NCBI GenBank assembly: GCA_001465935.1 | Contig: LNKV01000082.1 | Span: 85,200 to 118,775, forward strand | Reading direction: 5' to 3' | Length of the DNA: 33,576 nt | Source: Clarireedia homoeocarpa | Lineage: Eukaryota > Ascomycota > Leotiomycetes > Helotiales > Rutstroemiaceae | Shown: positions 10,611-21,769 of the stretch, piece after piece | How the letters are laid out: each line of letters begins with the position of its first letter | Position numbering within the stretch: the first letter of the stretch is position 1 | Translations under genes and position numbers: made by a program | Notes under the pieces: model-generated | Database searches by the model: none | Told to the model about the DNA's origin: nothing | The model's input: only the letters and a program-made list of their open reading frames with translations

Positions 10611-13265
10611 ATGACGGATAGAATCGATGTAGAAGATGTTTTATCAAAACTCAATAATGTAGAGAAGGTCTCTCTGCTGGCAGGTTTGTTTAATTCACTC
10701 CTCGCTGGGCTTCAAAATACTTACCTCAACAGGTGCTGACTGGTGGCATACCACCGCTATTCCCAATCACAAAGTTCCATCCATCCGTGTCTCCGATGGA
10801 CCTAATGGTGTCCGCGGAACCAAGTTTTTTAATGGCACGACTGCCGCCTGTTTTCCGTGCGGCACTGGTCTAGGAGCTACATGGGATAAAGACCTCCTCC
10901 ACCGCGCTGGCGTTCTCATGGGAGAGGAAGCAAAAGCCAAGGGAACCCACGTGATTCTCGGTCCTACCATTAACATGCAGCGCTCTCCACTTGGAGGTCG
11001 CGGATTCGAATCTCTCAGTGAAGATCCTTACCTGGCTGGGCTAGGTGCTGCTGCTCTTGTGAATGGGATCCAGAAGACGGGGGTGGTGGCTACGATAAAG
11101 CACTTCGTCTGTAATGACCAAGAACATGAAAGAAACGTAGTCAACGTTATCATTACCGAGAGAGCTTTAAGGGAGTTATACCTGCTTCCGTTCCAGTTGG
11201 TGGTAAAGGAATCAAGACCGGGTTGTATTATGACTGCTTACAACAAAGTCAATGGGTTGCATGTAAGTGAGAATAAGAGAATCATCGGAGATATTCTGAG
11301 AGCGGAATGGGGATGGGATGGTTGTATTATGAGTGATTGGTGGGGTACATACTCGACATCTGGAGCGGCAAATGCTGGACTCGATTTGGAAATGCCTGGA
11401 TCAACCAAGTGGAGGGGTGACATGTTGATACAGGCTGTTGGAGTGGGCAAAGTGCCTCAACATACTTTGGACGAGCGAGCAAGAAATGTACTCAAGCTGG
11501 TAAATCGCTGCGCAGACGCAAATATTCCGGAGCGTGCGGAGGAAAAGACAGCAAACACGCCGGAGACTGCTGCCCTTCTAAGAGAAATTGGCGCGGACTC
11601 GATCGTACTTTTGAAGAACGAGAATAACGTGCTTCCGATGAAGAAAGATAAAAAGGTTAACATTCTCATTCATATTGAAGAATAAATCAGCTAACATCCA
11701 TAGACGTTAATAGTAGGTCCAAATGCGAAAATTGCAACTTATCACGGTGGGGGGTCGGCATCGCTCGCAGCATATTACGCGGTCACTCCATTCGACGGAA
11801 TCACTGTACAACTAGAATCAGATCCTCTCTACACCGTGGGATGCTATGCTCATAAAGAACTTCCGCTTATTGGCCTGCTTCTTAAGACAAGCACTGGCGA
11901 GACTGGTATCTCATTTAAAGCCTACAATGACCCTCCAGATGCTGAAAGTCGCGAACTAGCAGACGAGATAGTTCTTACTAAGACCGAACTCTTGATGATG
12001 GATTATAATTGCCCCAAACTGAAGAACGCGTTGTGGTGGGCTGATATCGAAGGTTACATGACTGCCGAGGAAGATTGTGATTTTGAACTGGGATTGGGAG
12101 TCTATGGGACGGCCAATCTCTACGTTGATGGTAAACTGGTAATCGACAACTCAACAAAACAAACAAGGGGTACTATGTTCTTCTCCTGCGGAACGGTGGA
12201 GGAGAAGGGTGTCATCTCGGTGAAAAAGGGACAGACATATCATCTGAAGGTTGAATTCGGAAGTTCTCCTACGTGTAAACTAGATAAGGGAAGCAACGTC
12301 CTGTCTGGTGGCGGGGCGCTCAGACTTGGCGGAGCGAAAGTCATTGATGCAGACGAGGAAATTGCCCATGCAGCAGAACTAGCGAAAAAGGTTGACCAGG
12401 TCATCATTTGTGCTGGACTAAATGTAAGTCCTCGCTCTGCAGCAGCTGCATAGTACTAATGCGAAACTTCTAGGAGGATTGGGAAGGCGAAGGAGCCGAC
12501 CGCGAGATTTTTGGCCTCCCACATCACATGAACAAACTTATCTCAACCCTTACGCAAACAAATCCTAACACCGCTGTCGTCATTCAATCTGGAACACCTG
12601 TTGCTCTTCCATTCCTTGAGAGCACCTCCGCTCTTCTACAAGCCTGGTATGGAGGTAATGAAACAGGAAACGCGATTGCTGATATCATCTTCGGAAATGT
12701 CAATCCATCCGCCAAATTACCGCTATCTTTCCCTAAACGCATCGAAGATAATCCAGCATTCTTAAGCTTCAGGTCGGAAAGGGGAAGAGTTATCTATGGC
12801 GAGGATATTTATATGGGCTACAGATGGTACGAAGCACTGAACACGCCTGTGAATTTCCCCTTTGGCCACGGACTGAGCTACACCAAATTTGAATTCAGCA
12901 ACCTGAGTATCAAGAAGTCATTGGATAGTGAACTTAGCATCAATGTAAAGGTCAAAAATGTAGGAGAAATTGCAGGCAAAGAAGTTGTGCAAGTTTACGT
13001 TCGACAAAAGAACCCGTCGATAAGGAGGCCGAAGAAGGAATTGAAAGGTTTCGCTAAGGTTTGCTTGGAGAAGGGGGAGGAGAAAGAGGTCAAAGTCAAG
13101 GTAGATATCAAGTATGCAGCAGCATTTTGGGATGAGGTCCGAGATGCTTGGATTGTGGAGAAGGATACTTACGAAGTTATCGTGGGTAATACGAGTGAGG
13201 AGGGGGCGGGTGATTTAAAAGGAACATTTGAGGTTGAGAAAACTACGTGGTGGAATGGTTTGTAA
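10611..13265 (+). CDS. Intracellular GH3 beta-glucosidase with PA14 domain
   Basis: Four exons: 10611-10683, 10733-11655, 11704-12423, 12474-13265; 835 residues. Introns are 48-50 bp with phases 1, 0 and 0, and all joins restore conserved text such as 'LLAGADWW' and 'LNEDWEGEGADRE'. The GH3 N-terminal barrel has SDGPNGVRG, the KHFVCNDQE stretch and the nucleophile Asp in IMSDWWGTYS (about residue 225). A PA14 domain is inserted at about 395-548 (DIEGYMTAEEDCDFELG, LYVDGKLVID). The second GH3 domain and a fibronectin-III-like C-terminus (about 715-830) follow. There is no signal peptide, so the protein is probably cytosolic and cleaves cellobiose or aryl/plant beta-glucosides taken up by the cell. 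Aspergillus bglI/bglH-type enzymes have this arrangement. Substrate specificity cannot be read from the sequence. Confidence 0.93.
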
Positions 13266-13439
13266 GAGGATAGTTGACGAACAAATCCATAACATGAGCA
13301 AATAATACTTAGATGCTGACTGCCAAGTTTTTGCTTTCATGGTGACGCGAGACAGAGAGGCCCTATTTGCCACACCCAGGCTTGGAAGCTACCAAATATT
13401 GACCATATCAAGTTCCAGCTACAAAATAGTGCGCGAGCT

Positions 13440-14414
13440 TTCTACTTGACAAATAGACATTATCCTTGTTGGAATTTCCATCAGATTCAGCCTTTCTCTC
13501 TCCTCTTTCTTCTTTGCTTTCTCAAATATCCTACATTCCTGGAGCTTATAGCCATGGTCGTAGAACCATTTACATTAATCCTTCCCGATTCGGTCATTGC
13601 CAATGAAGATGCTGCCTCGGTCAAAGCCTTTCTGGATTCCTCCGCTACGATTGCCTCTATAGCCTCTTTTGCCTCTGCTTCTATTTCCTCTTTTACGATT
13701 GCCTCTTCTTCTATCATTATTATATCCCCAGGCAAAGTCAACTCGATTCGCTATAGCTGTAATTGGAAGCTCATTTGCACTAAGTGTGACTATCGCTTGT
13801 TCGAGATTTTGGTTCATACCAATCACAAGCAACTTCGTAGTTTGCCAACCCGCATCTTGAGGAATGCGGTTGAGAAGTTGTTGGTAAATCTCCTTATCAT
13901 CAATGCTACGTTCGTTTGATACTGTGAGTCTTTGGGTCGAATGTGGTATCGGTGAGCTTTTGACGGATTTCTGCAATGAATTGTGGATGGCTAGATTGAT
14001 CATGCTTTTGGAGTACTTGCCACATACTATGGACATCGTTGACGCGTGCGTAGTCAAGCAGACCAGCGTGATATGGCTCTGCAACAGCCGAATTGAGAAT
14101 GGAAATCGCATATCCTTTGCGCTTATTGTAATCCTCAGTACAGTGTACACCAAAAACACATTGATCATTCGGATCGGGTTCTTTTTCTGTATCTTCGGAT
14201 CGGGTTCTTTTTCTGTATCTTCAACGATACTCAGGCAGCGTGCTGCTGCGAAGGTAAGCATACAAGTACTCTTGAGGGAGTTCCAGTTGTCCCCGTTGAA
14301 GATTGGGACTGAGCCCCATTTGGTATGCGCGTATTTGTCCGACGCGTTTGAAGCTATATTGAGAAGTTGTGAATCGCGGGGTAAGTAAGCGGGCTTTTTG
14401 GGCGGCAGTGACAA
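13440..14414 (-). pseudogene. Ty1/copia-type gag relic
   Basis: On the minus strand, pieces of one gag protein are spread over different frames. First comes 'VPIFNGDNWNSLK' (about 14310), matching the Gag start where a Trp-containing motif follows 'F.G.N'. Next is 'AVAEPYHAGLLDYA' (about 14060), a hallmark of fungal copia Gag, then 'SIDDKEIYQQLLNRIP', an Arg/Gly-rich linker and a degenerate zinc knuckle near 13530. Two frame changes separate them; the first is explained by a 26-bp tandem duplication (14171-14222), the second lies near 13925. There is no ATG and no protease or reverse transcriptase. The element is truncated and dead. It marks the boundary between the housekeeping block and the repeat-rich region, 175 bp beyond the beta-glucosidase stop. 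Confidence 0.75.
14171..14222. repeat. 26-bp tandem duplication inside gag relic
   Basis: The two 26-bp copies (14171-14196 and 14197-14222) are identical. Because 26 is not a multiple of 3, the duplication shifts the gag reading frame; taking one copy away brings the upstream and downstream gag pieces into line. Confidence 0.95.
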
Positions 14415-14460
14415 TGTAAAAAATAATTTAAATTATAAAGATTATTTTTCTAGTTAATAA

Positions 14461-14939
14461 AGGGTTTTGCTAAACATCCGACGCTTTTTGCTATCTATCC
14501 GACGCTCTATATTTTTTCACCGGTAGAACTATACAATTTTGCTATATAACACCTATACAATTTTGATGTACAAATGTCACGATCGGATAGATAGCACAAA
14601 GCGTCGGATATTTAGCAAAACTCTAAAGATACTACTATTACAGAGTTAGAAGAGTTTAATAATACTAAAGCAGATCTTCAATAATATAGAGGTATATAGT
14701 CAAAATCCTGAAAGAGAAATAAAAGCTCAATAAGAGCTCTAGACTTTTTTCAAAGTTAATTATACTTTTATACTCTATTCTGGAATTGTAGTCAACTATG
14801 TTAATTAGATTTAATTTTTGAAAAATTATTGATCGTGATATTTGTTATACATCAAAATTCTATAAGTGTTATATAGTAAAACTGTGCACCTCCGATATTT
14901 GGTATATAATATAGGACGTCGGATGTTTAGCAAAACCCT
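14461..14939. mobile_element. Nested terminal-inverted-repeat element
   Basis: The left end AGGGTTTTGCTAAACATCC (14461) recurs inverted at the right end (to 14939), and imperfect similarity of the two ends runs inward for about 120 bp. A third, inverted copy of the first 44 bp lies at 14581-14624, so 14461-14624 by itself forms a 164-bp foldback element. The left end carries a 21-bp internal duplication that the right end lacks. There is no coding capacity. No clear target duplication was seen, so the superfamily is open. Confidence 0.7.
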
Positions 14940-16218
14940 ATATTTTCCTCTTCTATTATCTCCTAGTACAACCTCAGAACTATAGGTACAGCCTTCTTCT
15001 ACTACTACAATATAAACTTGTAAGCCGCTTTCTGATCCTTTTCCAGCAGTATATTCCTTTCTTTGAGTACAGTCGGCGATCTCTATCGTCTTCGACAGAC
15101 TAGTATATCCGAAATCGCGCCCAAACTACTCGACTTTATCCTAGCAGGGAAGCGATATAGGATTGTACTATACCGATTCGGAAGGCCTGAAGGCGTAGTT
15201 TTAGGCGATACCTGATCTCGATACAACTCCGATAGTATACTCTATATTCCCTCTTTCTATACCTTTAGCGTCTCGTTATCCTCTTGTACAGTAACAAACT
15301 ACAGTAACATTGTATATCTAACCTTTGTTGTAGGACTATTAGCTCTATAAGGTATCGATAGAAGCGTAATTCTAATATCCCTAGGTCTATATAGCACGTG
15401 CTTCTAATCTAGACCCAGGACACGCGAATCTTCCCTTGTGAAGATCTGATCATTAATTCGGTAGACGAACCCGTCTATATATTGCCCCCTCTTACCCACT
15501 CTTCCACAGGTCAGAGCTTTCGCCCGCAGTATACCCTTTTGCCTCTTGGCGCCCCACAACCCTCTCCGATTTCCCCTCTGCTTGTTTCCGTTTTATATTT
15601 ATTTTTTCAACTACTCTCTTCAATCCCATTTTTGCAACCATTTCTGTTACAAGACCCTATCCACATTTGTGGAAAACCTTAGCTACCTGATCTTAAGAGT
15701 TCTACTTAGAAGAAGAATTTTCTCTTTACCTAGTAAGTCTTCTATCTTCGAGAACTCGACCCTACTCTCTCTGTTCGTAACTTAGAAACTATACATACTC
15801 TCAATTGCTAAACTATCAGTTTAACCAGTAAAACCTAACTCTCTTACTTTAACTCAATCTAGGTACAAAGTAGTATACATTATCTTCAACTGTAGTTCCC
15901 TACGTAGGTCATCAATATAAAGGAGTACAGATATACTATCAAAGTATATAGTAAACAATACTACTACAGCTACTATCTAAGGAAGAGAGTAAAACAGAGA
16001 GAAGAGAATATTGATTATAGGTACCTAAACTACTGCTAAATATAGGTGGAACACCGGAACGGAAAAACAATAAATCGACACGTAGTTGTATATGTAGCTG
16101 CATATAGCTATGGCATTTAGCCAGCCCGGATGCCGCTTCACTAAGGGCATCGCTAAGTATAGCCCTGGGTCATTTGGTTCTATATAAAGCCTCTCTTCTT
16201 CTTGTATATAACTTTAGT
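14940..16218. other. Decayed repeat DNA, no intact gene
   Basis: The region is rich in TA-dinucleotides and stop codons. On the minus strand about 15125-14945 is open and reads like protein ('SLSKTIEIADCTQRKEY'), with upstream stops of TAG type, but I do not recognise the family. From about 16080 the text with TATATAAAGCCTCTC (16181) resembles the promoter part of an LTR, into which the MITE at 16219 is inserted. Plus-strand open frames at 15482-15785 are low-complexity and not convincing. Confidence 0.45.
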
Positions 16219-16687
16219 TAGGCTGCGGCAGAAGCCTAGCGGGCGGGCTGCTCACCCTTTGGGGCCTCAACTAGGTGGGCTGAGAAAATGAAAACCCGGC
16301 TTACGACCCATAGGTTACCTACGACCCGTAGATTACCCATTACCCAGTAGGTAATAAATTGGGTTATAGGTAATAGGTAGCCTACGGAGTAATAGGCAAT
16401 AGGCAATAACTAATCTATTATAGTAGAGACTACAGTAGAGTTCAGAATATATAAGTAATATTTTAACTAGATAAAATTATAAATTCAATTTTCGGTACAA
16501 AGTATAGTAGAAAGAGTATAATTTTGAGATTAGTAGAAATTATTTACTAAATAACTTCTTAGTCTACAATAGGTCCTGGGGTCTTGGCAGCCCGCTGGGT
16601 TCTTGGCAGCCTACTGGGTAACCCATGGGCGGGACATCCCATTGTCCCATTACCCGCCCAGCCCATGGGGATCCACGCCGCAGCCTA
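16219..16687. mobile_element. hAT-like MITE, TIR TAGGCTGCGGC
   Basis: The ends are TAGGCTGCGGC and its inverse GCCGCAGCCTA. The flanking 8-mers ACTTTAGT (16211-16218) and GCTTTAGT (16688-16695) differ at one base, as expected of an 8-bp hAT target duplication with one later mutation. Subterminal repeats of GGGTAACC/TTACCCAG type occur at both ends, as in transposase-binding regions of hAT elements. There is no open frame for a transposase. The left 200 bp are closely related to the element at 26818. Confidence 0.8.
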
Positions 16688-17252
16688 GCTTTAGTTCTGT
16701 AGTTCAGTATTCTAAGGTCATTCAGCACTTTCATTAGTGGTCTCGTCACAGTTCAGCCCCATTACAGTATATAGACCGTTTTCCAAGCTGGCGTTTGCCC
16801 ATAGGTCCACGTTACTTCTGTATTACTACTGTTTGACTGTATAATTTCCATGTGCCTGTAGTGGCCCTTTGAAACTATAGTCGTTCGAATTCATGATATA
16901 GTCTATCCCTGGTACTGTCAATATCCAACACGAGTGAAGAAAGACTATACCCAACATTAGTTGGAGCCGGGAACAGTATGACTCTCTAAGTAGCAAGCGC
17001 TGCCCTAATGTATCTGTGCGGCGGGGTGATGCAACAATGGAATATGTTTAGTAGGCTCTCTATCACTATAAGCACTAACATAGATTGCGAACGACTTAAT
17101 TTTAGTATAAATTTCAGAATCCCTCTTTTCATTCAGTGGAACCAGAGAAATGTTGGTAGATGTGAAATACGACGCTGTCCGCGAGAAATGGTTGTTTTGA
17201 ATAAGCACAATGCACGCCTCTGTTAGGATAAATATAAAGTGAGAGAAAGCGG
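16688..17252. other. No recognised gene
   Basis: After the MITE, LTR-like sequence continues to about 16800. Short minus-strand frames at 17005-17323 overlap one another and contain no motif I recognise. Confidence 0.4.
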
Positions 17253-17742
17253 CTACAGAACCTTGATGACACGTTTGGACTGGAAAAGGTGATGAAGAAG
17301 TTCATCGTCCGCAGCAAGCCCACGTGACGCCTTGGTGCTCAAGATCCGAATGATATGATCGCTAGAAGGTGCAAAGAACCAAAACAACTCGCCCTTTATA
17401 GCAGTGACCGTAGAGTTGCCACCATCGACGTGAAGCTCAGACACGATCCGAGCCAGCGCGAGATCATTGCTGTGCTCGTTCAAGAGGCGGGGACCAGCCA
17501 CGCGACGTCCCCGCGGCGTCAGGAGGTCGAACACATTGCTCAACCGGGAGGCGCCCCCCCCCCGGCATCGTGGGAGCTTCACTCAGTTTAAAAACAGAAG
17601 TAAAGACATGCAAAGACGGCGGTGAGCTTGCCAAGTCGTCGTCTCGTGTTGATAGCGACCAATAGCTTCTTGGCTGTAGGCACTTTACCGATGATATTTT
17701 TCGTGAGGTTGGCTTGTACGGCTGACTGCGTGTCTGGTGCAC
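17253..17742 (-). pseudogene. Unidentified ORF split at a C10/G10 tract
   Basis: On the minus strand two frames abut at a run of ten C (17554-17563; G10 in the sense strand). The upstream frame (from 17742) runs to the tract, and the downstream frame continues to a stop at 17253 with 'ELFWFFAPSSDHIIRIL'. Joined they would make roughly 160 residues. Base composition is balanced and free of RIP-type stops, unlike the surroundings. I do not recognise a domain. Alternatives: a sequencing or slippage error in a real gene, a fragment of a captured gene, or chance open frames. Confidence 0.3.
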
Positions 17743-17852
17743 GAGCCATTGAACGATACATAACTATAGGTACTTGGCAAAGTACTAGTACAATATACTG
17801 TTACAATGAGTGTGATTATTTATGTACAGGATTGCAAGTAAGCCCACTTATA

Positions 17853-17912
17853 TGTAATGTATAACGTAAATATAATATTATCTGTAATGTATAACGTAAA
17901 TATAATAGTATC
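17853..17912. repeat. 30-bp tandem duplication
   Basis: Two adjacent 30-bp copies (17853-17882 and 17883-17912) differ at one base. They lie about 250 bp upstream of the secreted-protein gene. Confidence 0.9.
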
Positions 17913-18003
17913 TGTTACATAATATTATACGAAGTCAAGGAGGAGACCTATTTGGATTGTCTAGCTACAAAATGATTCCAAGCCACTGTAAAGCAGAGAA
18001 AAA

Positions 18004-18160
18004 GTATATAACATCATATATCTCCCAAGCAATCTCCTTTTCACATCATTCATCATACTTCACTCGCATCTGATTCAACTGCAGTTTATCATCACTATCA
18101 CCTTGCAATCACAATCACAACTATAAACACAACAAAACCTTCCTATCCCAGGTCAAAATC
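18004..18160 (+). promoter_or_regulatory. Core promoter and leader of secreted-protein gene
   Basis: A TATA-like GTATATAA at 18004-18011 is followed by a pyrimidine/CA-rich leader of about 140 bp that runs without upstream ATG into the start codon at 18161. This is a usual arrangement of strongly expressed genes in filamentous fungi. Confidence 0.5.
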
Positions 18161-18549
18161 ATGAAGTCTTTCTCTATCTCTCTCGCTTTTGTAGCTCTTT
18201 TTGCCACCAATGCACTTGCAGATAATTGTAAGCCTGGGCTAAATTACTGCGGCTCTACGCTTTTGAATATTGGTTCGTATTTTTTCTTCTCCCCTTCTCT
18301 TTTTCCCCTCATCACCACTCTTCTCCCGGCTTTCCTCTCCTTTCCCTTCATTCTTTGCTAACTGCAAAAACAGGTAATTACCAACCTCAAATCGACCAAG
18401 TACTTTCTGACGAGGGCATCTCCCATACCGACTCTGGAAGAAATGTTTTGTTCCATTGTGAAGGGGGAAGTAATGGAGTGATTAACTTCGTTCAAGTATG
18501 TTCTTCGTGTGTCGATGCGGGAAAGAATAAAAGCGATCATTGTAAATAA
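18161..18549 (+). CDS. Small secreted six-cysteine protein (candidate effector)
   Basis: Two exons, 18161-18272 and 18374-18549, with a 101-bp intron GTTCGT...ACAG of phase 1; 95 residues. A classic signal peptide is visible (MKSFSISLAFVALFATNALA), with cleavage expected after A20. The mature part of 75 residues has six Cys at 23, 30, 66, 80, 83 and 94, enough for three disulfides, and the pattern 'YCGSTLL.IGNY' near the start and 'C.GGSNG' in the middle. I have the impression of a family of short fungal secreted proteins with this pattern and no known function, widespread in plant-associated ascomycetes; this is recall, not a search. The gene sits as a clean island between RIP-affected repeats, the usual place of effector genes. 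Role in host interaction is inference only. Confidence 0.8.
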
Positions 18550-20500
18550 TTAGAGTATCGTCTCTCGAATTAGAGGATGGGGATTCGGTGGGAGTTGAGA
18601 GAAGTGACAGAAAGGTTGATATTAGAAGCAAGGGGGATGTGAGAAAGATTGATTTCGTGGAAGTGAACGGTGGATGGATGGATGGATAAGATATTTTGGA
18701 AGAAGAAATTTGTGACACCACTCGTTTGTAACTAGCTTGCTCTATATGATACTAGGTCATATGGCGCTCTTTCTGAATATTTCAGGAAGAGCTTCTACTC
18801 TCTTTTATTATTTTATTCTTTCTAGACTCTGAGGATGAATTAAAGCCTTATCTACACTAGCTTATCACAAAATTCAAAGAAAAGAAAGTAAAATCTTGCC
18901 AGAGATATTCATTATTTCATACAACTCAGATCGATCTCTACTATCGTACTGATAGCTATGTATATTGAGTTATCCGACTATGCTAGTAGTAGTGCTTCTG
19001 AGGCTGTTCTACGTCCCGATAGCCTTATCGTATATGTTCTCGTCTGAAGCAGAGATTATAGTAGATGAGAGCTTCCAATTTTTCAGTACAGTGCGCAGAT
19101 AGGCAACGATTGTGGCTTAAGTGCTGTTGTCAAAATAGCAACCTTCCTGTTTTCCTGTAGTACTCTAGTAAGATGCCGACAACTCAATAAAGGAGTCGAT
19201 AGAATCAAAGTTGAAGTCCCAGTTATCATTCGTATAATATAAAATAGTGGTTAGATAGATAGTATGATTATCATAATTATCGCTTGTATCAGAAGTAGAC
19301 TGTATAAACGGGTATCTGTGGTACTACCACTTAAGTTGAATAGGATCTGTGGATTAATCCGTGGTGGAGCAGATAATAGTATTCTTAAGTATCACTACTA
19401 TAGTTAATCCACAGATATCTATAGGATATCTATTGAACCGGCAGATAGTTAAAAAACTAATAGATATCTAGTAACCTATCGGTTTTTAAGAGTAACCGGC
19501 GAATAAATAGATGTTTGAAGCTCAAAATTTTAGGGTTTGAAGATTGAATTTTTTATATTAATCTTGATATTAAATATAAGAAGTTATATAGTTATTTGTA
19601 TATTTATCTAACGATTTAAATACTTTTTAAAAACAGATATATACTAGATAATCTACAGATAATCCGTTTTTAGCCGGAGTAGATTACTTTCTGAACAGAT
19701 ATTCTACAGAGTGTAATATTGAAAGGTAGCGATTTACAGAACGGAGCGAAGTAGGATATTCTAACAGAGTAGATTCTTTTTATATAGCCTAATCAGAAGT
19801 CCTTAGAAAGATTGTGGTTGATATATATCCACTATATCAGCGAGTTGGAGAAGAGCTCAAAGGTATCTGCTTTGTTGTCTCGTGCCTCCATAATATATTG
19901 CACTGGTTGGCGTTAAAATCCTAGTCCCAGAAATATAGTGATGGAACTCATTTATTCTCTTTTTTTAGCTCAAGACTAACTTCTTTCATTTTCAACTCCT
20001 TAATTCTTCCTTCCCCTTCTCTTCTTTCTCTGTAGATTTTCCCACCAATTGTCATTTCAAGCTTCGTTCTATGCTCATCCATATCTTTCCGCTAGTCTGT
20101 AGCACTCTATTTGCGCCTGGCTTCAATCCAATGATATAATTGTACATGCTAGTTGACTGTAAGCTCAAAACGATATTTGGTGTGTAATATTAAGCGACGA
20201 AAAAGGGCAGATCATTCTAGCGTATTCGATACGGTCTTCCCAATTCGGCAAGTACATGACGAAAAAGAGGCTGTGCAAATATACATTAACGTTCAGTATT
20301 TAATATGGACCTATTAATTATCTTTTAAATTGACAAGCTTACTAGTCTGGCTATGATCGGATGAGTTTCATTCAGATACGCAACTAGGAAAATAATGTAT
20401 GGAGAAGCACCCGGAAAGAGATTTCAGACTTTTGTTATTCGGAAGATATTACTTTCCTTGATTCATACTAGATATACGGTATAAGTATATACAACTAATA
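18550..20500. other. 3' flank and decayed repeat DNA
   Basis: The first 200 bp look like the 3' UTR of the secreted-protein gene, with a short GGAT repeat near 18670. Beyond, TA-rich sequence without usable open frames continues. A 13-bp perfect inverted repeat (ATCTGTGGATTAA, 19345-19357, and its inverse at 19404-19416) is the only clear structure. No gene seen. Confidence 0.5.
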
Positions 20501-20554
20501 ACGGTGCGAAGCACTGAAGTATCTTTGTATCGGCTAGCTGTTTCCAGTTCAACC

Positions 20555-20600
20555 TACTGCCACCCACTGCCACCCACTGCAACCCACTGCAACTTACTAG
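20555..20600. repeat. 10-bp tandem repeat
   Basis: About four copies of CACCCACTGC-like units stand in line, with the last two changed to AACCCACTGC and AACTTACTAG. Confidence 0.8.
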
Positions 20601-20856
20601 GTTCTATACGTCACCTACTTATATACAAGGGCATCTTTTCCCCTCAACACTTCAGGATATCAAAGTTTCAAATACAACAAAAAATCCTTGACTTTACTGC
20701 GTGGACGATGCGAGTATCGGACTAATCATGACCTCAACGGCTATAGTCTGTTTAGCAGGTGTATTTGTCACCGCGCACGAATGTAAATGTATAAGTAGTA
20801 TTAATTGTTGTAGCCTTATATTGAGAATGAATGAGCGGCTTCGCTGATACGATTAG

Positions 20857-21285
20857 ATGCTCTCGGATCTATGCTGGCTGATGGAATCAGACTGGAACTC
20901 CTTTAACAAGGCCATCGATAGGCGTTTAATACTCTTTGTACCACCTGCATCTGTATTTTATCATGCGGAACTCAACTACAGTCTACAACATAGCCGTCTG
21001 CGAAGTTGTCCTTTCTTACTGGAACACGTCTATGTTTCACTCGGCAGATCCAGTGAGCGTTGCCTCGACTTGAACGAACAGTACCTGCAATCCAAGCTAT
21101 CCGAACAGTACAAGTATTGCCTGAGATCTCGATGCAGGGACAAAGGGGTTTTCACTCGGATCTTTGCCTCCTTATGTCGTCAATGCTACCGATGCAAGCT
21201 ATGTATAGGCTACATTGAAATTTGCTACTATATGAATCTACGAACGATTGTCAAGAACACTGGATATAATGGCGCTGGAAGGTAG
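20857..21285 (+). CDS. Uncharacterised Cys-rich ORF
   Basis: This is an uninterrupted 142-codon frame with balanced base composition inside a TA-rich region. The product is rich in Cys, notably CRQCYRCKLC near residues 108-117, and lacks a signal peptide. The opposite strand and other frames are broken. No domain is recognised, and no intron or promoter signal supports it strongly. It could be a fragment of a larger captured gene or chance. Confidence 0.25.
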   Translation: MLSDLCWLMESDWNSFNKAIDRRLILFVPPASVFYHAELNYSLQHSRLRSCPFLLEHVYVSLGRSSERCLDLNEQYLQSKLSEQYKYCLRSRCRDKGVFTRIFASLCRQCYRCKLCIGYIEICYYMNLRTIVKNTGYNGAGR

Positions 21286-21360
21286 GTTGCCCGATAATTC
21301 AGTTGTCTATCTTGTGGCTCGGAGATGAGGTTGCATCAAACTGACGGAAGCAGAAATACT

Positions 21361-21610
21361 AACTACGGGAGGACTTAATAGACTACAGAAGAGGATAAAG
21401 GAGAGGATACAGGAGTCGAACAAAGACTAAACAATGAGGCCATTCATGTACGAAGTACAGGAGAGCGAGTCTCTATAGTCCCACCCCGAGTCCATAGCAT
21501 AATGGCGGTCAAGACTTACCAAGAACCTACAACATTAGATTACTATTACGTAGTGATCTTGATGCTAAGGGTTTAGAATTCAAACCACAGTATACAATTC
21601 CACAGTGACT
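21361..21610 (+). repeat. Dispersed retroelement end, copy A
   Basis: This stretch matches the reverse complement of about 26510-26730 over its length, including TAGACTACAGAAGAGG, ACAGGAGAGCGAGTCT and ACCCCGAGTCCATAGC. It is followed by a short coding-like stretch readable in both copies (QDLP, DAKGLE.KPQ). It looks like the end of an LTR plus the start of an internal gene. The first part runs TG...CA in copy B, but no primer-binding site was identified. Confidence 0.6.
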
Positions 21611-21769
21611 TTCTGTCACAAAACTGTAGCCGCAACCCAAACAAAAGGAACACTCAGATGGAAGTTATATTGGGTGCCGGTGTGCAGGACGGCGAGATTC
21701 TGGATACTATGAAACTGTGTGGATAATAGCCCGGCCAGGCCGGCCGGAACTAAATACGGACCGGAGTTC

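Noticed and set aside
15482..15785. Hydrophobic plus-strand frames of 66 and 79 codons
   Set aside because: Phe/Leu/Ser-rich composition comes from pyrimidine-rich DNA; no start context, homology or intron signals.
18482..18721. Minus-strand frame behind the secreted-protein gene
   Set aside because: It overlaps the end of that gene and its 3' UTR and is Ser/Thr/Pro low-complexity.
20555..20600. Possible CRISPR-like or minisatellite array
   Set aside because: Only about four 10-bp units without spacers; a simple tandem repeat in a eukaryotic genome.
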